From Deltaproteobacteria bacterium (GTDB taxonomy: Bacteria > Myxococcota_A > UBA796 > GCA-2862545): a DNA stretch of 5,613 nt. Of the stretch, positions 1 to 5,613 are shown piece after piece (within the stretch, counting starts at the first letter, position 1; every line of letters begins with the position of its first letter). The position numbers were made by a program, and so were the translations under genes. The stretch covers positions 1 through 5,613 of the forward strand of contig JAFDJI010000283.1 of the NCBI GenBank assembly GCA_019307545.1. Direction: 5' to 3'. The notes beneath the pieces are model-generated. The model ran no database searches. It saw nothing but the letters and a program-made list of their open reading frames with translations, and was not told where the DNA came from.

Positions 1-1
1 C

Positions 2-22
2 AGCCGCAGGGCGGAGCGGTAG
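2..22 (+). CDS. Possible last codons of an upstream gene (perhaps yidD)
   Basis: Read in the second frame, the left edge gives Ser-Arg-Arg-Ala-Glu-Arg and then a TAG stop at 20-22, two bases before the yidC ATG. Such tight spacing and a basic tail would suit the end of yidD, which often precedes yidC in the rpmH-rnpA-yidD-yidC cluster. Only six codons are visible, so this rests on gene order alone. The same bases also contain the likely yidC ribosome binding site. The stop could equally be a chance triplet in non-coding DNA. Confidence 0.25.
   Translation, partial: SRRAER
13..16 (+). promoter_or_regulatory. Ribosome binding site of yidC
   Basis: GGAG lies 8 nt before the ATG at 25. It helps fix that start, because the yidC frame stays open to the left edge of the window and an upstream start cannot be excluded from frame alone. 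Confidence 0.6.
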
Positions 23-24
23 CC

Positions 25-1710
25 ATGGACCGGCGCACCATATTCGCAGTGGTCCTCGCGCTGGCGACGCTCTTCGCGTGCGACGCCGACACGAAGTCCC
101 GCTACCCGGACCGGTACGCGGACCTGGCCACCACCGAGGAGCCAGCCGGATCGCCCGAATCGACGCCCGGTCCCACCCTGGCTCCGGGACCATTGACGGT
201 GACGCCGCCGGAAGCTGCTCCAAAGGTGGAGAGACCCCGCGCGCCAGAGCGCGAGATCCCCTACCAGGCTTGCGGCACCGACGCGCGTTGGACCACCGCC
301 GGCGGGTTCCTGCGGTCCGTAATCCTGGTCGAGGAAGAGGCTCATTACGAGGTCCAGCCGATATACCGCTGGATCTGGGACCGGATACGCGGGGAGAAGA
401 GCCAATGGAAGCCTTACGGTGATCCCCCGGGAGCGGAGCAGCTGCTCACCAAGGATGCCCGGGTTCTCGGCATGGGCAGCGGAGGGTTGAAGAGTGCCTC
501 TCCGGATGTGGATCTCCTGGAGGACGACGACACGACGATCGCGCTGCGGGGAGTGACCGACGACGGGATCGAAGTGACCCGGTTCCTGCGGACGGAGGAC
601 GGCGACCCCTGCACGATGGCTGTCACCACCACCTGGCGCAACGTCGGGTCGCACCCGTATGCCGGAGACCTGTGGCTGCAGCTCCACGACGTGGTGCCGG
701 AAAAGGCGAGCCGGTACTCCAACGTGGTCCAGCCCTATGCCATGGTGGGCGGCAAATACAAGCGGTTGAACCTAAAGAAGGTCGATGACACCCAGGCCCT
801 CGAAGGCGCCGTCGACTGGATGGCTCTGGCGGATCGGTACTTCGTGCTGGTGCTCATCCCCGAGGGAGCGGGTGGGGACGGTCGGCTCCTCGTCTCGCGC
901 CTCGACGTGGTCGATGGACAGGTGGCCTACGGGCTCCACTACGTCGTCACCGCCGATCTCGCCCCCGGCGCGGCGTACACCGAAAGCTACCGCATGTACG
1001 TGGGGCCGAAGGAGCTGAGTGTCCTGAAGACGCTGCACGAGCGGTTGCCGAAGCTGGTGAACCTGGGGATGTTCGCGTTCTTCGGCAAGATCCTCCTCAC
1101 GCTGCTCAAGTTCTTCCATACCTATGTCGGGCAGTGGGGCCTCGCGATCATCGTACTGACCGTGTTCGTGAAGCTTTTGTTCTTCCCGCTCACGCAGACC
1201 TCTTTCAAGTCGTCCCAGGCCATGTCTTCGCTTCAGCCCGAGCTGAAGGAGATCCGGGAGAAGTACAAGGAGAGCCCGGAGGAGTTGAACCGGCACACGA
1301 TGGCGCTGTTCAAGGAACGGGGTGTCAACCCGCTGGGGGGATGCCTGCCGATGCTGATCCAGTTCCCGGTCTGGATCGCGCTCTACCAAGTGCTGTTGAA
1401 CAGCGTCGAGCTCTATCACACCGAGTTTCTTTATTTGCGCGACCTATCCTCGGTAGATCCCTACGGGGCTTTGCCGTTTGTGGTCGTGATCTTGATGGTG
1501 GTGCAGCAGCAGTTCATGCCTACAGGGAACATGGACCCCACCCAGGCAAAGATGATGAAGTTGATGCCCCTGATGTTCGGGTTCTTCTTCTTCGCATTTC
1601 CTGCCGGTCTGGTGGTCTACATCTTCGTCAACATGGTGCTGACCATCCTGCAACAATGGATAATCCGGCGTACCTACAAAACCCCTGAAGTAGCGGCTGC
1701 CACCACGTAA
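25..1710 (+). CDS. yidC: Membrane protein insertase YidC
   Basis: YidC inserts and folds inner-membrane proteins, alone or with the Sec translocon. The 561-residue length fits Gram-negative members (E. coli about 548). Residues 1-19 form a short signal: Arg3-Arg4, a hydrophobic run of about 14 residues, then Leu-Phe-Ala-Cys19. Residues 20-78 are a Pro/Glu/Thr-rich linker, and about 79-335 are the periplasmic P1 domain, ending in the family's YVGPKE motif. The conserved five-helix core follows: a hairpin helix near 346-370, a helix at 372-390 with the groove cation (Lys383, where E. coli has Arg366), the cytoplasmic helical hairpin about 395-430 (LQPELKEIREKY), the NPLGGCLPMLIQFPVWIALY motif, and last helices around 515-550. 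The tail is short and weakly basic. The ATG at 25 is chosen for its GGAG site and well-formed signal. jag begins 19 nt after the stop, in the usual order. Identity is secure; the nature of the N-terminus is open. Confidence 0.97.
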   Translation: MDRRTIFAVVLALATLFACDADTKSRYPDRYADLATTEEPAGSPESTPGPTLAPGPLTVTPPEAAPKVERPRAPEREIPYQACGTDARWTTAGGFLRSVILVEEEAHYEVQPIYRWIWDRIRGEKSQWKPYGDPPGAEQLLTKDARVLGMGSGGLKSASPDVDLLEDDDTTIALRGVTDDGIEVTRFLRTEDGDPCTMAVTTTWRNVGSHPYAGDLWLQLHDVVPEKASRYSNVVQPYAMVGGKYKRLNLKKVDDTQALEGAVDWMALADRYFVLVLIPEGAGGDGRLLVSRLDVVDGQVAYGLHYVVTADLAPGAAYTESYRMYVGPKELSVLKTLHERLPKLVNLGMFAFFGKILLTLLKFFHTYVGQWGLAIIVLTVFVKLLFFPLTQTSFKSSQAMSSLQPELKEIREKYKESPEELNRHTMALFKERGVNPLGGCLPMLIQFPVWIALYQVLLNSVELYHTEFLYLRDLSSVDPYGALPFVVVILMVVQQQFMPTGNMDPTQAKMMKLMPLMFGFFFFAFPAGLVVYIFVNMVLTILQQWIIRRTYKTPEVAAATT

Positions 1711-1713
1711 TAC

Positions 1714-1718
1714 GGGAG
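1714..1718 (+). promoter_or_regulatory. Ribosome binding site of jag
   Basis: GGGAG lies 11 nt before the ATG at 1730, in the gap after the yidC stop. It overlaps the alternative GTG start at 1718 and so argues against it. The spacing is slightly long, but GAGTG further right could also pair with the ribosome. Confidence 0.5.
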
Positions 1719-1729
1719 TGAGTGGATCA

Positions 1730-2707
1730 ATGAACGAGTTGGAAGACAAGAAGACGATCGAAGTAGAAGGCAAGGACCTCGTCAGCGCCATCGCCACTGC
1801 GGCGGCGGAGCTTGGTGTGGAGCCCGTAGACGTCGGGTTCAAGCTGGACTTGGCGCACTTTCGGAGCGAGTCCGGAGGCATGCTTGCGAAGCAGACCGTC
1901 CGGATCATCGGCTGGGTCGAGGAGGGGAACTCCTCGTTCAGCGTGATTTCGGCGAAAGGTCACGGCGCGCCTCGCACCAACGACAGGAACGATGGCCCCA
2001 GGCAGAGGCGGGGTCGGGATCGCGATCGCGATCGCGATCGCGATCGCGACAGGAGGCGGGATTCCGGACGCGAGGGCAAGAGGGATTCAAGGCCCAAGAG
2101 GGAGGCAGGACCCAAGAGGGAGGCAGGGCCCAGGCGGGACGAGAGGAGGAAGGAGCGGGAGCCTGTTCAGGACGCGCTGCAGGGCAGCACAGAGGCCTCG
2201 GACCGGGCCGGGGAGTGGTTCAGCACCCTTCTCCAGCGAATGGGAATCGAAGGCACCGTGGTCGCCACCGGCAGGGACAACCGAGTGCACCTGGACGTCC
2301 GCGCCGAACGTGCGGGACGCATCATCGGCAAGCGTGGCTCCACGTTGCGTGCGATCCGCCACCTGCTCAAGCAGGCTCTGGTCGAGTATGGCGAGCTCAC
2401 CCTCGACATCGATGTGGAGGACACCCGACCCCGCGAGCAGAAGAGCCAGGACAGGCCCTCGGAGCGCAAACGAAGCGGCCCCAAGGGAGGCCAGGACAGA
2501 GGTGGCTACCCAGAGGAGAAGCTCCGCGCGCTTGCACATCGGGCAGCCGAAAAGGCACGTGAGACCGGCAAGACCATCACGATCAACCTGGAACTCAGCT
2601 CCTACGATCGACGCATCGTGCACCTCGAGGTGGCCGAGATGGAAGGGGTTTCCAGCGAGTCCGAGGAAAAGGACGGGGTCAAGTACGTCCAGGTGATCCC
2701 GGGGTAG
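1730..2707 (+). CDS. jag: KH-R3H RNA-binding protein Jag/KhpB
   Basis: Jag (KhpB, EloR) is a cytoplasmic single-stranded RNA-binding protein, linked in Gram-positive bacteria to cell elongation and sRNA binding; its role in Gram-negatives is less clear. The product is 325 residues, longer than many family members of about 200-250. Domains in order: Jag_N about 5-60 (KTIEVEGKDLVSAI), a very charged linker about 78-150, a type II KH domain about 155-230 with the GxxG loop Gly-Lys-Arg-Gly at 200-203, a charged insert about 232-259, and an R3H domain about 262-325 with the Arg294-x3-His298 signature. The linker holds Asp-Arg and PKREAG repeats coded by tandem DNA repeats. The ATG at 1730 is preferred over an in-frame GTG at 1718 (328 codons plus stop), because GGGAG at 1714-1718 suits the ATG and nothing suitable precedes the GTG. 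It follows yidC by 19 nt and precedes mnmE by 11 nt, so the three are probably cotranscribed. Confidence 0.94.
   Translation: MNELEDKKTIEVEGKDLVSAIATAAAELGVEPVDVGFKLDLAHFRSESGGMLAKQTVRIIGWVEEGNSSFSVISAKGHGAPRTNDRNDGPRQRRGRDRDRDRDRDRDRRRDSGREGKRDSRPKREAGPKREAGPRRDERRKEREPVQDALQGSTEASDRAGEWFSTLLQRMGIEGTVVATGRDNRVHLDVRAERAGRIIGKRGSTLRAIRHLLKQALVEYGELTLDIDVEDTRPREQKSQDRPSERKRSGPKGGQDRGGYPEEKLRALAHRAAEKARETGKTITINLELSSYDRRIVHLEVAEMEGVSSESEEKDGVKYVQVIPG
2018..2047 (+). repeat. Tandem GATCGC hexamer, five perfect copies
   Basis: Five identical 6-bp units lie in frame inside jag and encode five Asp-Arg dipeptides (residues 97-106). Every Asp is GAT and every Arg is CGC, while the Asp codon next to the array is GAC and the flanking Arg codons are CGG and AGG. 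This uniform codon use points to slippage expansion at the DNA level. Each unit contains a GATC, giving five GATC sites in 30 bp. Confidence 0.97.
2093..2128 (+). repeat. Tandem 18-bp repeat, two copies, encoding PKREAG
   Basis: Two adjacent 18-bp units differ only at their last base (GGA versus GGG). They encode Pro-Lys-Arg-Glu-Ala-Gly twice (residues 122-133 of Jag). A decayed third unit may follow (Pro-Arg-Arg-Asp from 2129). The repeat lies in the disordered linker and keeps the reading frame. Confidence 0.93.
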
Positions 2708-2720
2708 CGAGCTCCGGGAT
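2696..2720 (+). promoter_or_regulatory. Inverted repeat covering the jag stop and mnmE start
   Basis: ATCCCGG at 2696-2702 is the exact reverse complement of CCGGGAT at 2714-2720. The stem can be extended inward by a G-U pair (2703/2713) and a G-C pair (2704/2712). The right arm contains the first two bases of the mnmE ATG, and the left arm lies at the end of jag, with the jag stop in the loop region. In mRNA it could hide the mnmE start until ribosomes finishing jag open it, giving translational coupling. There is no U-run, so it is not a typical terminator. The pairing is visible; the function is inferred. Confidence 0.45.
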
Positions 2721-4056
2721 GAGCGAGGTCATCGTCGCGCCGGCCACCCCCTGGGGGTACGGCGCGCTTGCCTTGGTCCGATTCTCCGGCGAAGGGCTGG
2801 ACGAGGTGCTTCGCGCCGTGCTCCAGCCCTTCGGTGGGTGGCCCGTGCCCGAGGGTCGTCAAAGGCGCGTCTACTTGCGCGATGCGCAGGGGGTGTTCGA
2901 CGACGGGGTGGTGGTGATCGGGCGGGCGCCGCAGACCTACACCGGTGAGGACACCGCAGAGGTGACCTGCCACGGGAATCCGTTGGTGGTGGAGCGACTG
3001 GTGGCGTCGGCCCAGGCTGCGGGAGCGCGGCTGGCCGGTGCCGGGGAGTTCACCCGCCGCGCGGTCCTGCACGGCAAGATGGACCTTCTCCGCGCGGAGG
3101 CGGTGCTCCAGGTAAGCCGGGCCCGCACCCTGGATGGGCTACAGGTCGGTGTGGATGGGCTCGAGGGCCGGCTGTCGGAATGGGTGGCTGAGATCCGCGA
3201 GACCCTCTGTGAAGCGGCCGCCGAGCTCGAGGCACGACTCGACTACCCTGCCGACGAGTTGGCGTTCCGGGCCGACGAGGAGGTGTTTGCACTCCTGGCC
3301 GAGACGGCACGCAAGTGTCGAGAGATCGCGAAGACCGCGCCTGTGGGACGGACCTTGGTAGACGGGGCGCGAGTGGCCCTGGTGGGTGCGGTGAACGCGG
3401 GCAAGTCTTCCTTGTTCAACGCGTTGCTCGGTCGTAAGCGTGCCCTGGTGCACGAGCGACCCGGGACGACGCGTGACGTGTTGGAGGTGACCTGCACCCT
3501 CGGACCGGTGGCGGTCACCCTGCTGGACACCGCGGGGGAGCGCGCGACCGACGATCCGGTGGAGGCGGCCGGACTTGCCCTGGCCCAGGAGCTGGTGGCG
3601 GACGCCGATCTCCTGGTGGTCGTGCTTCGGGCCCACCCCGAGGGGGTCGACCCCATTGGCAGGACCCTCCTCGAGCGCACCGAACAGCGCCCGCGGGTGG
3701 TGGTCTACAACGCCATCGACCTCCCGGACGTGGCTCCTGCGCCGGCCGACGCGATCCCTACCGTCGCGATCACCGGAGAGGGTCTGGACGAATTGACGAG
3801 GTCCATTGCTCGCGCACTGGTGGGAGAGCAGCCTGGACAAAGCCGGCTCGTGATTGCCTCGTCCCGGCAGCGTGACCTGTTCCTGGAGGTGGCGCGCCGC
3901 GTGGAGGAGGCGATCGGGGCCGTCCCCGACGCTGGGATTGCGGTGGCGGCGGATGCAGTCACCCGGGGCATCGAGGTCATCGATGCGCTCACCGGGGCTG
4001 AGACACGCGAGGCCGTGCTCTATACACTCTTTGCCCGCTTCTGCATCGGGAAATAG
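2719..4056 (+). CDS. mnmE: tRNA modification GTPase MnmE (TrmE)
   Basis: MnmE works with the flavoprotein MnmG to add (carboxymethyl)aminomethyl groups to C5 of the wobble uridine in certain tRNAs, in the cytoplasm. The 445 residues match the family (E. coli 454). The N-terminal folate-binding domain has APATPWGYGALALVR at 7-21, YTGED at 74-78 and GEFTRRAVLHGKMDL at 109-123. The central helical domain is interrupted by the G domain: G1 GAVNAGKSS at 223-231 (usual GxPNVGKSS), GTTRD at 249-253, DTAG at 270-273 and the catalytic Glu282. The C-terminus is Cys442-Ile-Gly-Lys445, as expected. Oddities: G4 is Asn331-Ala-Ile-Asp334 instead of NKxD, and the G5 region reads Val-Ala-Ile-Thr-Gly instead of SAKTG. 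The start is 11 nt after jag, with only a weak GAG (2709-2711) as binding site, so coupling to jag is likely. mnmG, a common partner neighbour, is not next to it. Identity is secure; the GTPase's base specificity is uncertain. Confidence 0.96.
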   Translation: MSEVIVAPATPWGYGALALVRFSGEGLDEVLRAVLQPFGGWPVPEGRQRRVYLRDAQGVFDDGVVVIGRAPQTYTGEDTAEVTCHGNPLVVERLVASAQAAGARLAGAGEFTRRAVLHGKMDLLRAEAVLQVSRARTLDGLQVGVDGLEGRLSEWVAEIRETLCEAAAELEARLDYPADELAFRADEEVFALLAETARKCREIAKTAPVGRTLVDGARVALVGAVNAGKSSLFNALLGRKRALVHERPGTTRDVLEVTCTLGPVAVTLLDTAGERATDDPVEAAGLALAQELVADADLLVVVLRAHPEGVDPIGRTLLERTEQRPRVVVYNAIDLPDVAPAPADAIPTVAITGEGLDELTRSIARALVGEQPGQSRLVIASSRQRDLFLEVARRVEEAIGAVPDAGIAVAADAVTRGIEVIDALTGAETREAVLYTLFARFCIGK

Positions 4057-4059
4057 GCC

Positions 4060-5397
4060 ATGAAACGCTTTCCTCTCCACGTCCAGATCCTGGTGGCCAT
4101 GGCCCTGGGCGCGGCGCTTGGCTTGTTCCTCAACTTCCAGACGGTCTCCGAGGGGGGGCTTTCTCGGGAGACGGTGTTGGAACTGGCCGCGGTCGGGGAG
4201 TGGCTGGGCAAGCTCTTCCTGGCCCTGCTGCAGATGGTCGTGGTGCCCCTCATCTTCTCCAGCCTGGTGTACAGCATCGCCGGGTTGGGGGAGCGAAAGG
4301 GCATGGCGGCGCTGGGGCTGCGGACCGTCGCCTACTACCTGACGACCAGCCTGCTCGCGATCACCGTGGGGATCATCGTGGTCAACCTGGTCCGGCCCGG
4401 CGAGGGGCTGAACTACAACGACCTCATGCTGGCGGCCCAGAGCGAGATGGCCACGCAGCAGCAGGCGCCGCCGACGGGTCCGGAGATCCTGGAGCAGCAG
4501 TCCCCGGTGGTCGTGCTCGTGGGCATCGTCTTCCGCATGGTACCCACGAACATCGTGGAGGCGGCGAGCAGCAACGGGACCATCTTGTCCGTGATCTTCT
4601 TTGCCCTGCTCTTCGGCATCTTCATCGTTCGCACCGGGGGCGAGCAGGGTGCCTTGCTCGCCAAGTTCTTCGGCGCCGTGCAGGAGGTGATGATGCGGAT
4701 GACGCACACCATCCTGTATGTCGCCCCCATCGGCATCTTCGGGTACGTCTTCTACGTCACCGCAGCCACCGGCCTGGCTCTGGCGAGCGCGCTGGGTTGG
4801 TACATGGTGGCGGTGGCGGTGGGGTTGGCGTTCCACGCCTTCGTGACCCTGCCGCTGATCCTGTGGTTGGTGGGAGGCAGGAACCCGCTGCATTTCGTGC
4901 GGGACATGTGGGAAGCCCTCGCCACAGCCTTCTCCACGGCCTCCAGCGCGGGCACGCTCCCTCTCACCATGCGCTGCGCCACCCAAAACGCGGGGTTGCC
5001 CGACCGGGTGACGTCCTTCACCCTCCCTCTGGGCGCCACCGTGAACATGGATGGCACGGCGCTCTACGAGGCGGTTGCGGTGCTGTTCGTCGCCCAGATG
5101 CTCGGCGATCTCACCATAGGGCAGCAGGTCATCGTGGCGGTGACGGCCCTGCTGGCCAGTGTGGGCGCGGCGGGGATCCCACACGCCGGCACGGTGATGA
5201 TGGTGATTGTGATGCAGGCGGTCGGGCTCCCCACCGAAGCGGTGTTGGTGATCCTGGCGGTGGACCGGGTCCTGGACATGTGCCGAACCACCGTGAATGT
5301 ATGGAGCGACAGTGTGGGCGCCGCCGTGGTCACCCGGTGGGAGCCTCTTGACCAGGAGCCAGCGGTTCCCGCGGATGTTGCCACCCACACCTCGTGA
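4060..5397 (+). CDS. Acidic amino-acid:cation symporter (glutamate/aspartate type, DAACS family)
   Basis: This 445-residue inner-membrane carrier belongs to the dicarboxylate/amino acid:cation symporter family (SLC1; GltP, GltT, DctA, EAATs), which imports acidic amino acids or C4-dicarboxylates with Na+ or H+. The expected elements appear in order: several membrane helices up to about 275, re-entrant hairpin 1 (TASSAGTLP at 293-301), helix 7 with NMDGT at 329-333, hairpin 2 (VGAAGIPHAG at 368-377), and helix 8 with Asp402, Asp406, Arg409, Thr410, Asn413 and Asp417. Arg409 and Asp406 align with the GltPh residues that hold the substrate's side-chain carboxylate and amino group, so glutamate or aspartate is favoured over dicarboxylates. 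Asn413 and Asp417 match sodium-site positions. A hydrophilic Gln/Pro-rich loop lies near 125-148. It starts 3 nt after the mnmE stop with only a weak binding site, which suggests coupling. It lies just before gshB. gltP or gltT are possible names, but the subtype cannot be fixed. Confidence 0.93.
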   Translation: MKRFPLHVQILVAMALGAALGLFLNFQTVSEGGLSRETVLELAAVGEWLGKLFLALLQMVVVPLIFSSLVYSIAGLGERKGMAALGLRTVAYYLTTSLLAITVGIIVVNLVRPGEGLNYNDLMLAAQSEMATQQQAPPTGPEILEQQSPVVVLVGIVFRMVPTNIVEAASSNGTILSVIFFALLFGIFIVRTGGEQGALLAKFFGAVQEVMMRMTHTILYVAPIGIFGYVFYVTAATGLALASALGWYMVAVAVGLAFHAFVTLPLILWLVGGRNPLHFVRDMWEALATAFSTASSAGTLPLTMRCATQNAGLPDRVTSFTLPLGATVNMDGTALYEAVAVLFVAQMLGDLTIGQQVIVAVTALLASVGAAGIPHAGTVMMVIVMQAVGLPTEAVLVILAVDRVLDMCRTTVNVWSDSVGAAVVTRWEPLDQEPAVPADVATHTS

Positions 5398-5414
5398 GGG
5401 TACGCCTCCTCTCC

Positions 5415-5420
5415 AGGTGG
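5415..5420 (+). promoter_or_regulatory. Possible ribosome binding site of gshB
   Basis: AGGTGG lies 13 nt before the ATG at 5434, in the 36-nt gap after the symporter gene. The spacing is longer than ideal, but no better purine-rich site lies closer. Confidence 0.4.
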
Positions 5421-5433
5421 ATACGCATCGCCC

Positions 5434-5613
5434 ATGAAGTCTCTCTTCGTGATGGATCCCCTCCACCACATCAACGTGGCGGGGGACTCGACCTACGTGA
5501 TCATGCGGGAGTGCACGGATCGCGGGTTCCCCGTCTGGACCTGCACGCCTGCCGACCTTTTCGCCCGTGATGGCGTCCCTGGGGCCCGCGTCACTCCCAC
5601 CCGAGTCACTGCG
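5434..5613 (+). CDS. gshB: Glutathione synthase, N-terminal fragment (cut by window end)
   Basis: Glutathione synthase joins gamma-glutamylcysteine and glycine using ATP, the last step of glutathione synthesis in the cytoplasm. Only the first 60 codons are present, open to the window edge. They show the family's N-terminal pattern: a hydrophobic strand, Met-Asp-Pro at 7-9, Ile-Asn at 13-14, Asp-Ser-Thr at 18-20, then Arg-Gly at 30-31 before the next strand and Pro-Ala-Asp-Leu at 39-42. E. coli GshB has the like pattern (VMDP, IN, DSS, RRG, GDL). The ATP-grasp catalytic part lies beyond the window and cannot be checked. The gene follows the symporter by 36 nt on the same strand and is probably in the same transcript. 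Another ATP-grasp ligase with a GshB-like N-terminus is the main alternative. Confidence 0.85.
   Translation, partial: MKSLFVMDPLHHINVAGDSTYVIMRECTDRGFPVWTCTPADLFARDGVPGARVTPTRVTA

Noticed and set aside
772..1419. A minus-strand open frame inside yidC
   Set aside because: It is rich in Gln, Glu, His and Arg with no domain, and lies opposite a highly conserved part of yidC, so it is a shadow frame.
2016..2050. GCGATCGC octamers like the cyanobacterial HIP1 palindrome
   Set aside because: They occur here only as a by-product of the tandem GATCGC units. I noticed none dispersed elsewhere in the window, and the gene content does not suggest a cyanobacterium.
2018..2140. The jag repeats as a CRISPR array or mobile-element end
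   Set aside because: The repeats are short, directly adjacent and in frame, with no spacers, target-site duplication or transposase nearby.
1992..2696. An overlapping + strand frame inside jag, with an Ile-Ala repeat
   Set aside because: The Ile-Ala repeat is only the GATCGC array read in another frame. The jag frame has all the domain motifs and this one has none.
4049..4073. GGAAA/TTTCC inverted repeat around the symporter start codon
   Set aside because: It has five mostly A-T pairs with a 15-nt loop, too weak to distinguish from chance, unlike the GC-rich hairpin at the mnmE start.
5396..5408. Small GAGG/CCTC hairpin just after the symporter gene as a terminator
   Set aside because: The stem is only 4 bp, there is no T-run, and gshB starts 36 nt after the stop codon on the same strand.
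3139..5469. A very long open frame on the minus strand (776 codons) across mnmE, the symporter and the gshB start
   Set aside because: It lies opposite two clear conserved genes, is rich in His, Gln, Arg and Gly with no recognisable domain, and open antisense frames are expected in GC-rich coding DNA with strong third-position bias.

Overview
The window is a GC-rich stretch in which every recognisable gene lies on the + strand, almost end to end. It carries four complete genes and the start of a fifth: yidC (membrane protein insertase), jag/khpB (KH-R3H RNA-binding protein), mnmE (tRNA-modifying GTPase), an acidic amino-acid:cation symporter of the glutamate transporter family, and the first 60 codons of gshB (glutathione synthase). 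A possible last few codons of an upstream gene, perhaps yidD, sit at the left edge. Gaps between genes are 19, 11, 3 and 36 nt, so the set looks like one operon-like transcription unit. No internal promoter or convincing terminator was seen, and no stretch longer than 300 bases lacks a gene.

The organism is most likely a Gram-negative bacterium of the Myxococcota/Deltaproteobacteria type. YidC carries the large periplasmic domain of Gram-negative insertases, the yidC-jag-mnmE order is a familiar conserved cluster (usually after rpmH-rnpA-yidD), a gshB-type glutathione synthase follows, and composition is GC-rich. The phylum is an inference from gene content and order, not a match to a known genome.

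Layout: 25-1710 is yidC, with a short lipoprotein-like N-terminal signal. 1730-2707 is jag, with a highly charged, repeat-rich linker built from tandem DNA repeats and an extra charged insert between its KH and R3H domains. 2719-4056 is mnmE, with an intact folate-binding N-terminal part and an intact C-terminal CIGK, but altered G4 and G5 nucleotide-base motifs. 4060-5397 is the symporter, whose C-terminal half resembles animal EAAT carriers. 5434 to the window end is the gshB N-terminus.

Together the first three genes form a core translation and envelope-biogenesis block: insertion of membrane proteins, RNA binding, and wobble-uridine modification of tRNA. The last two suggest a glutamate-uptake and glutathione-synthesis pair that occupies the place where mnmG often follows mnmE. 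No dramatic new system is evident. The best leads are the altered MnmE GTPase motifs, the lipobox-like YidC N-terminus, a hairpin covering the mnmE start codon, and the recently expanded repeats in jag.
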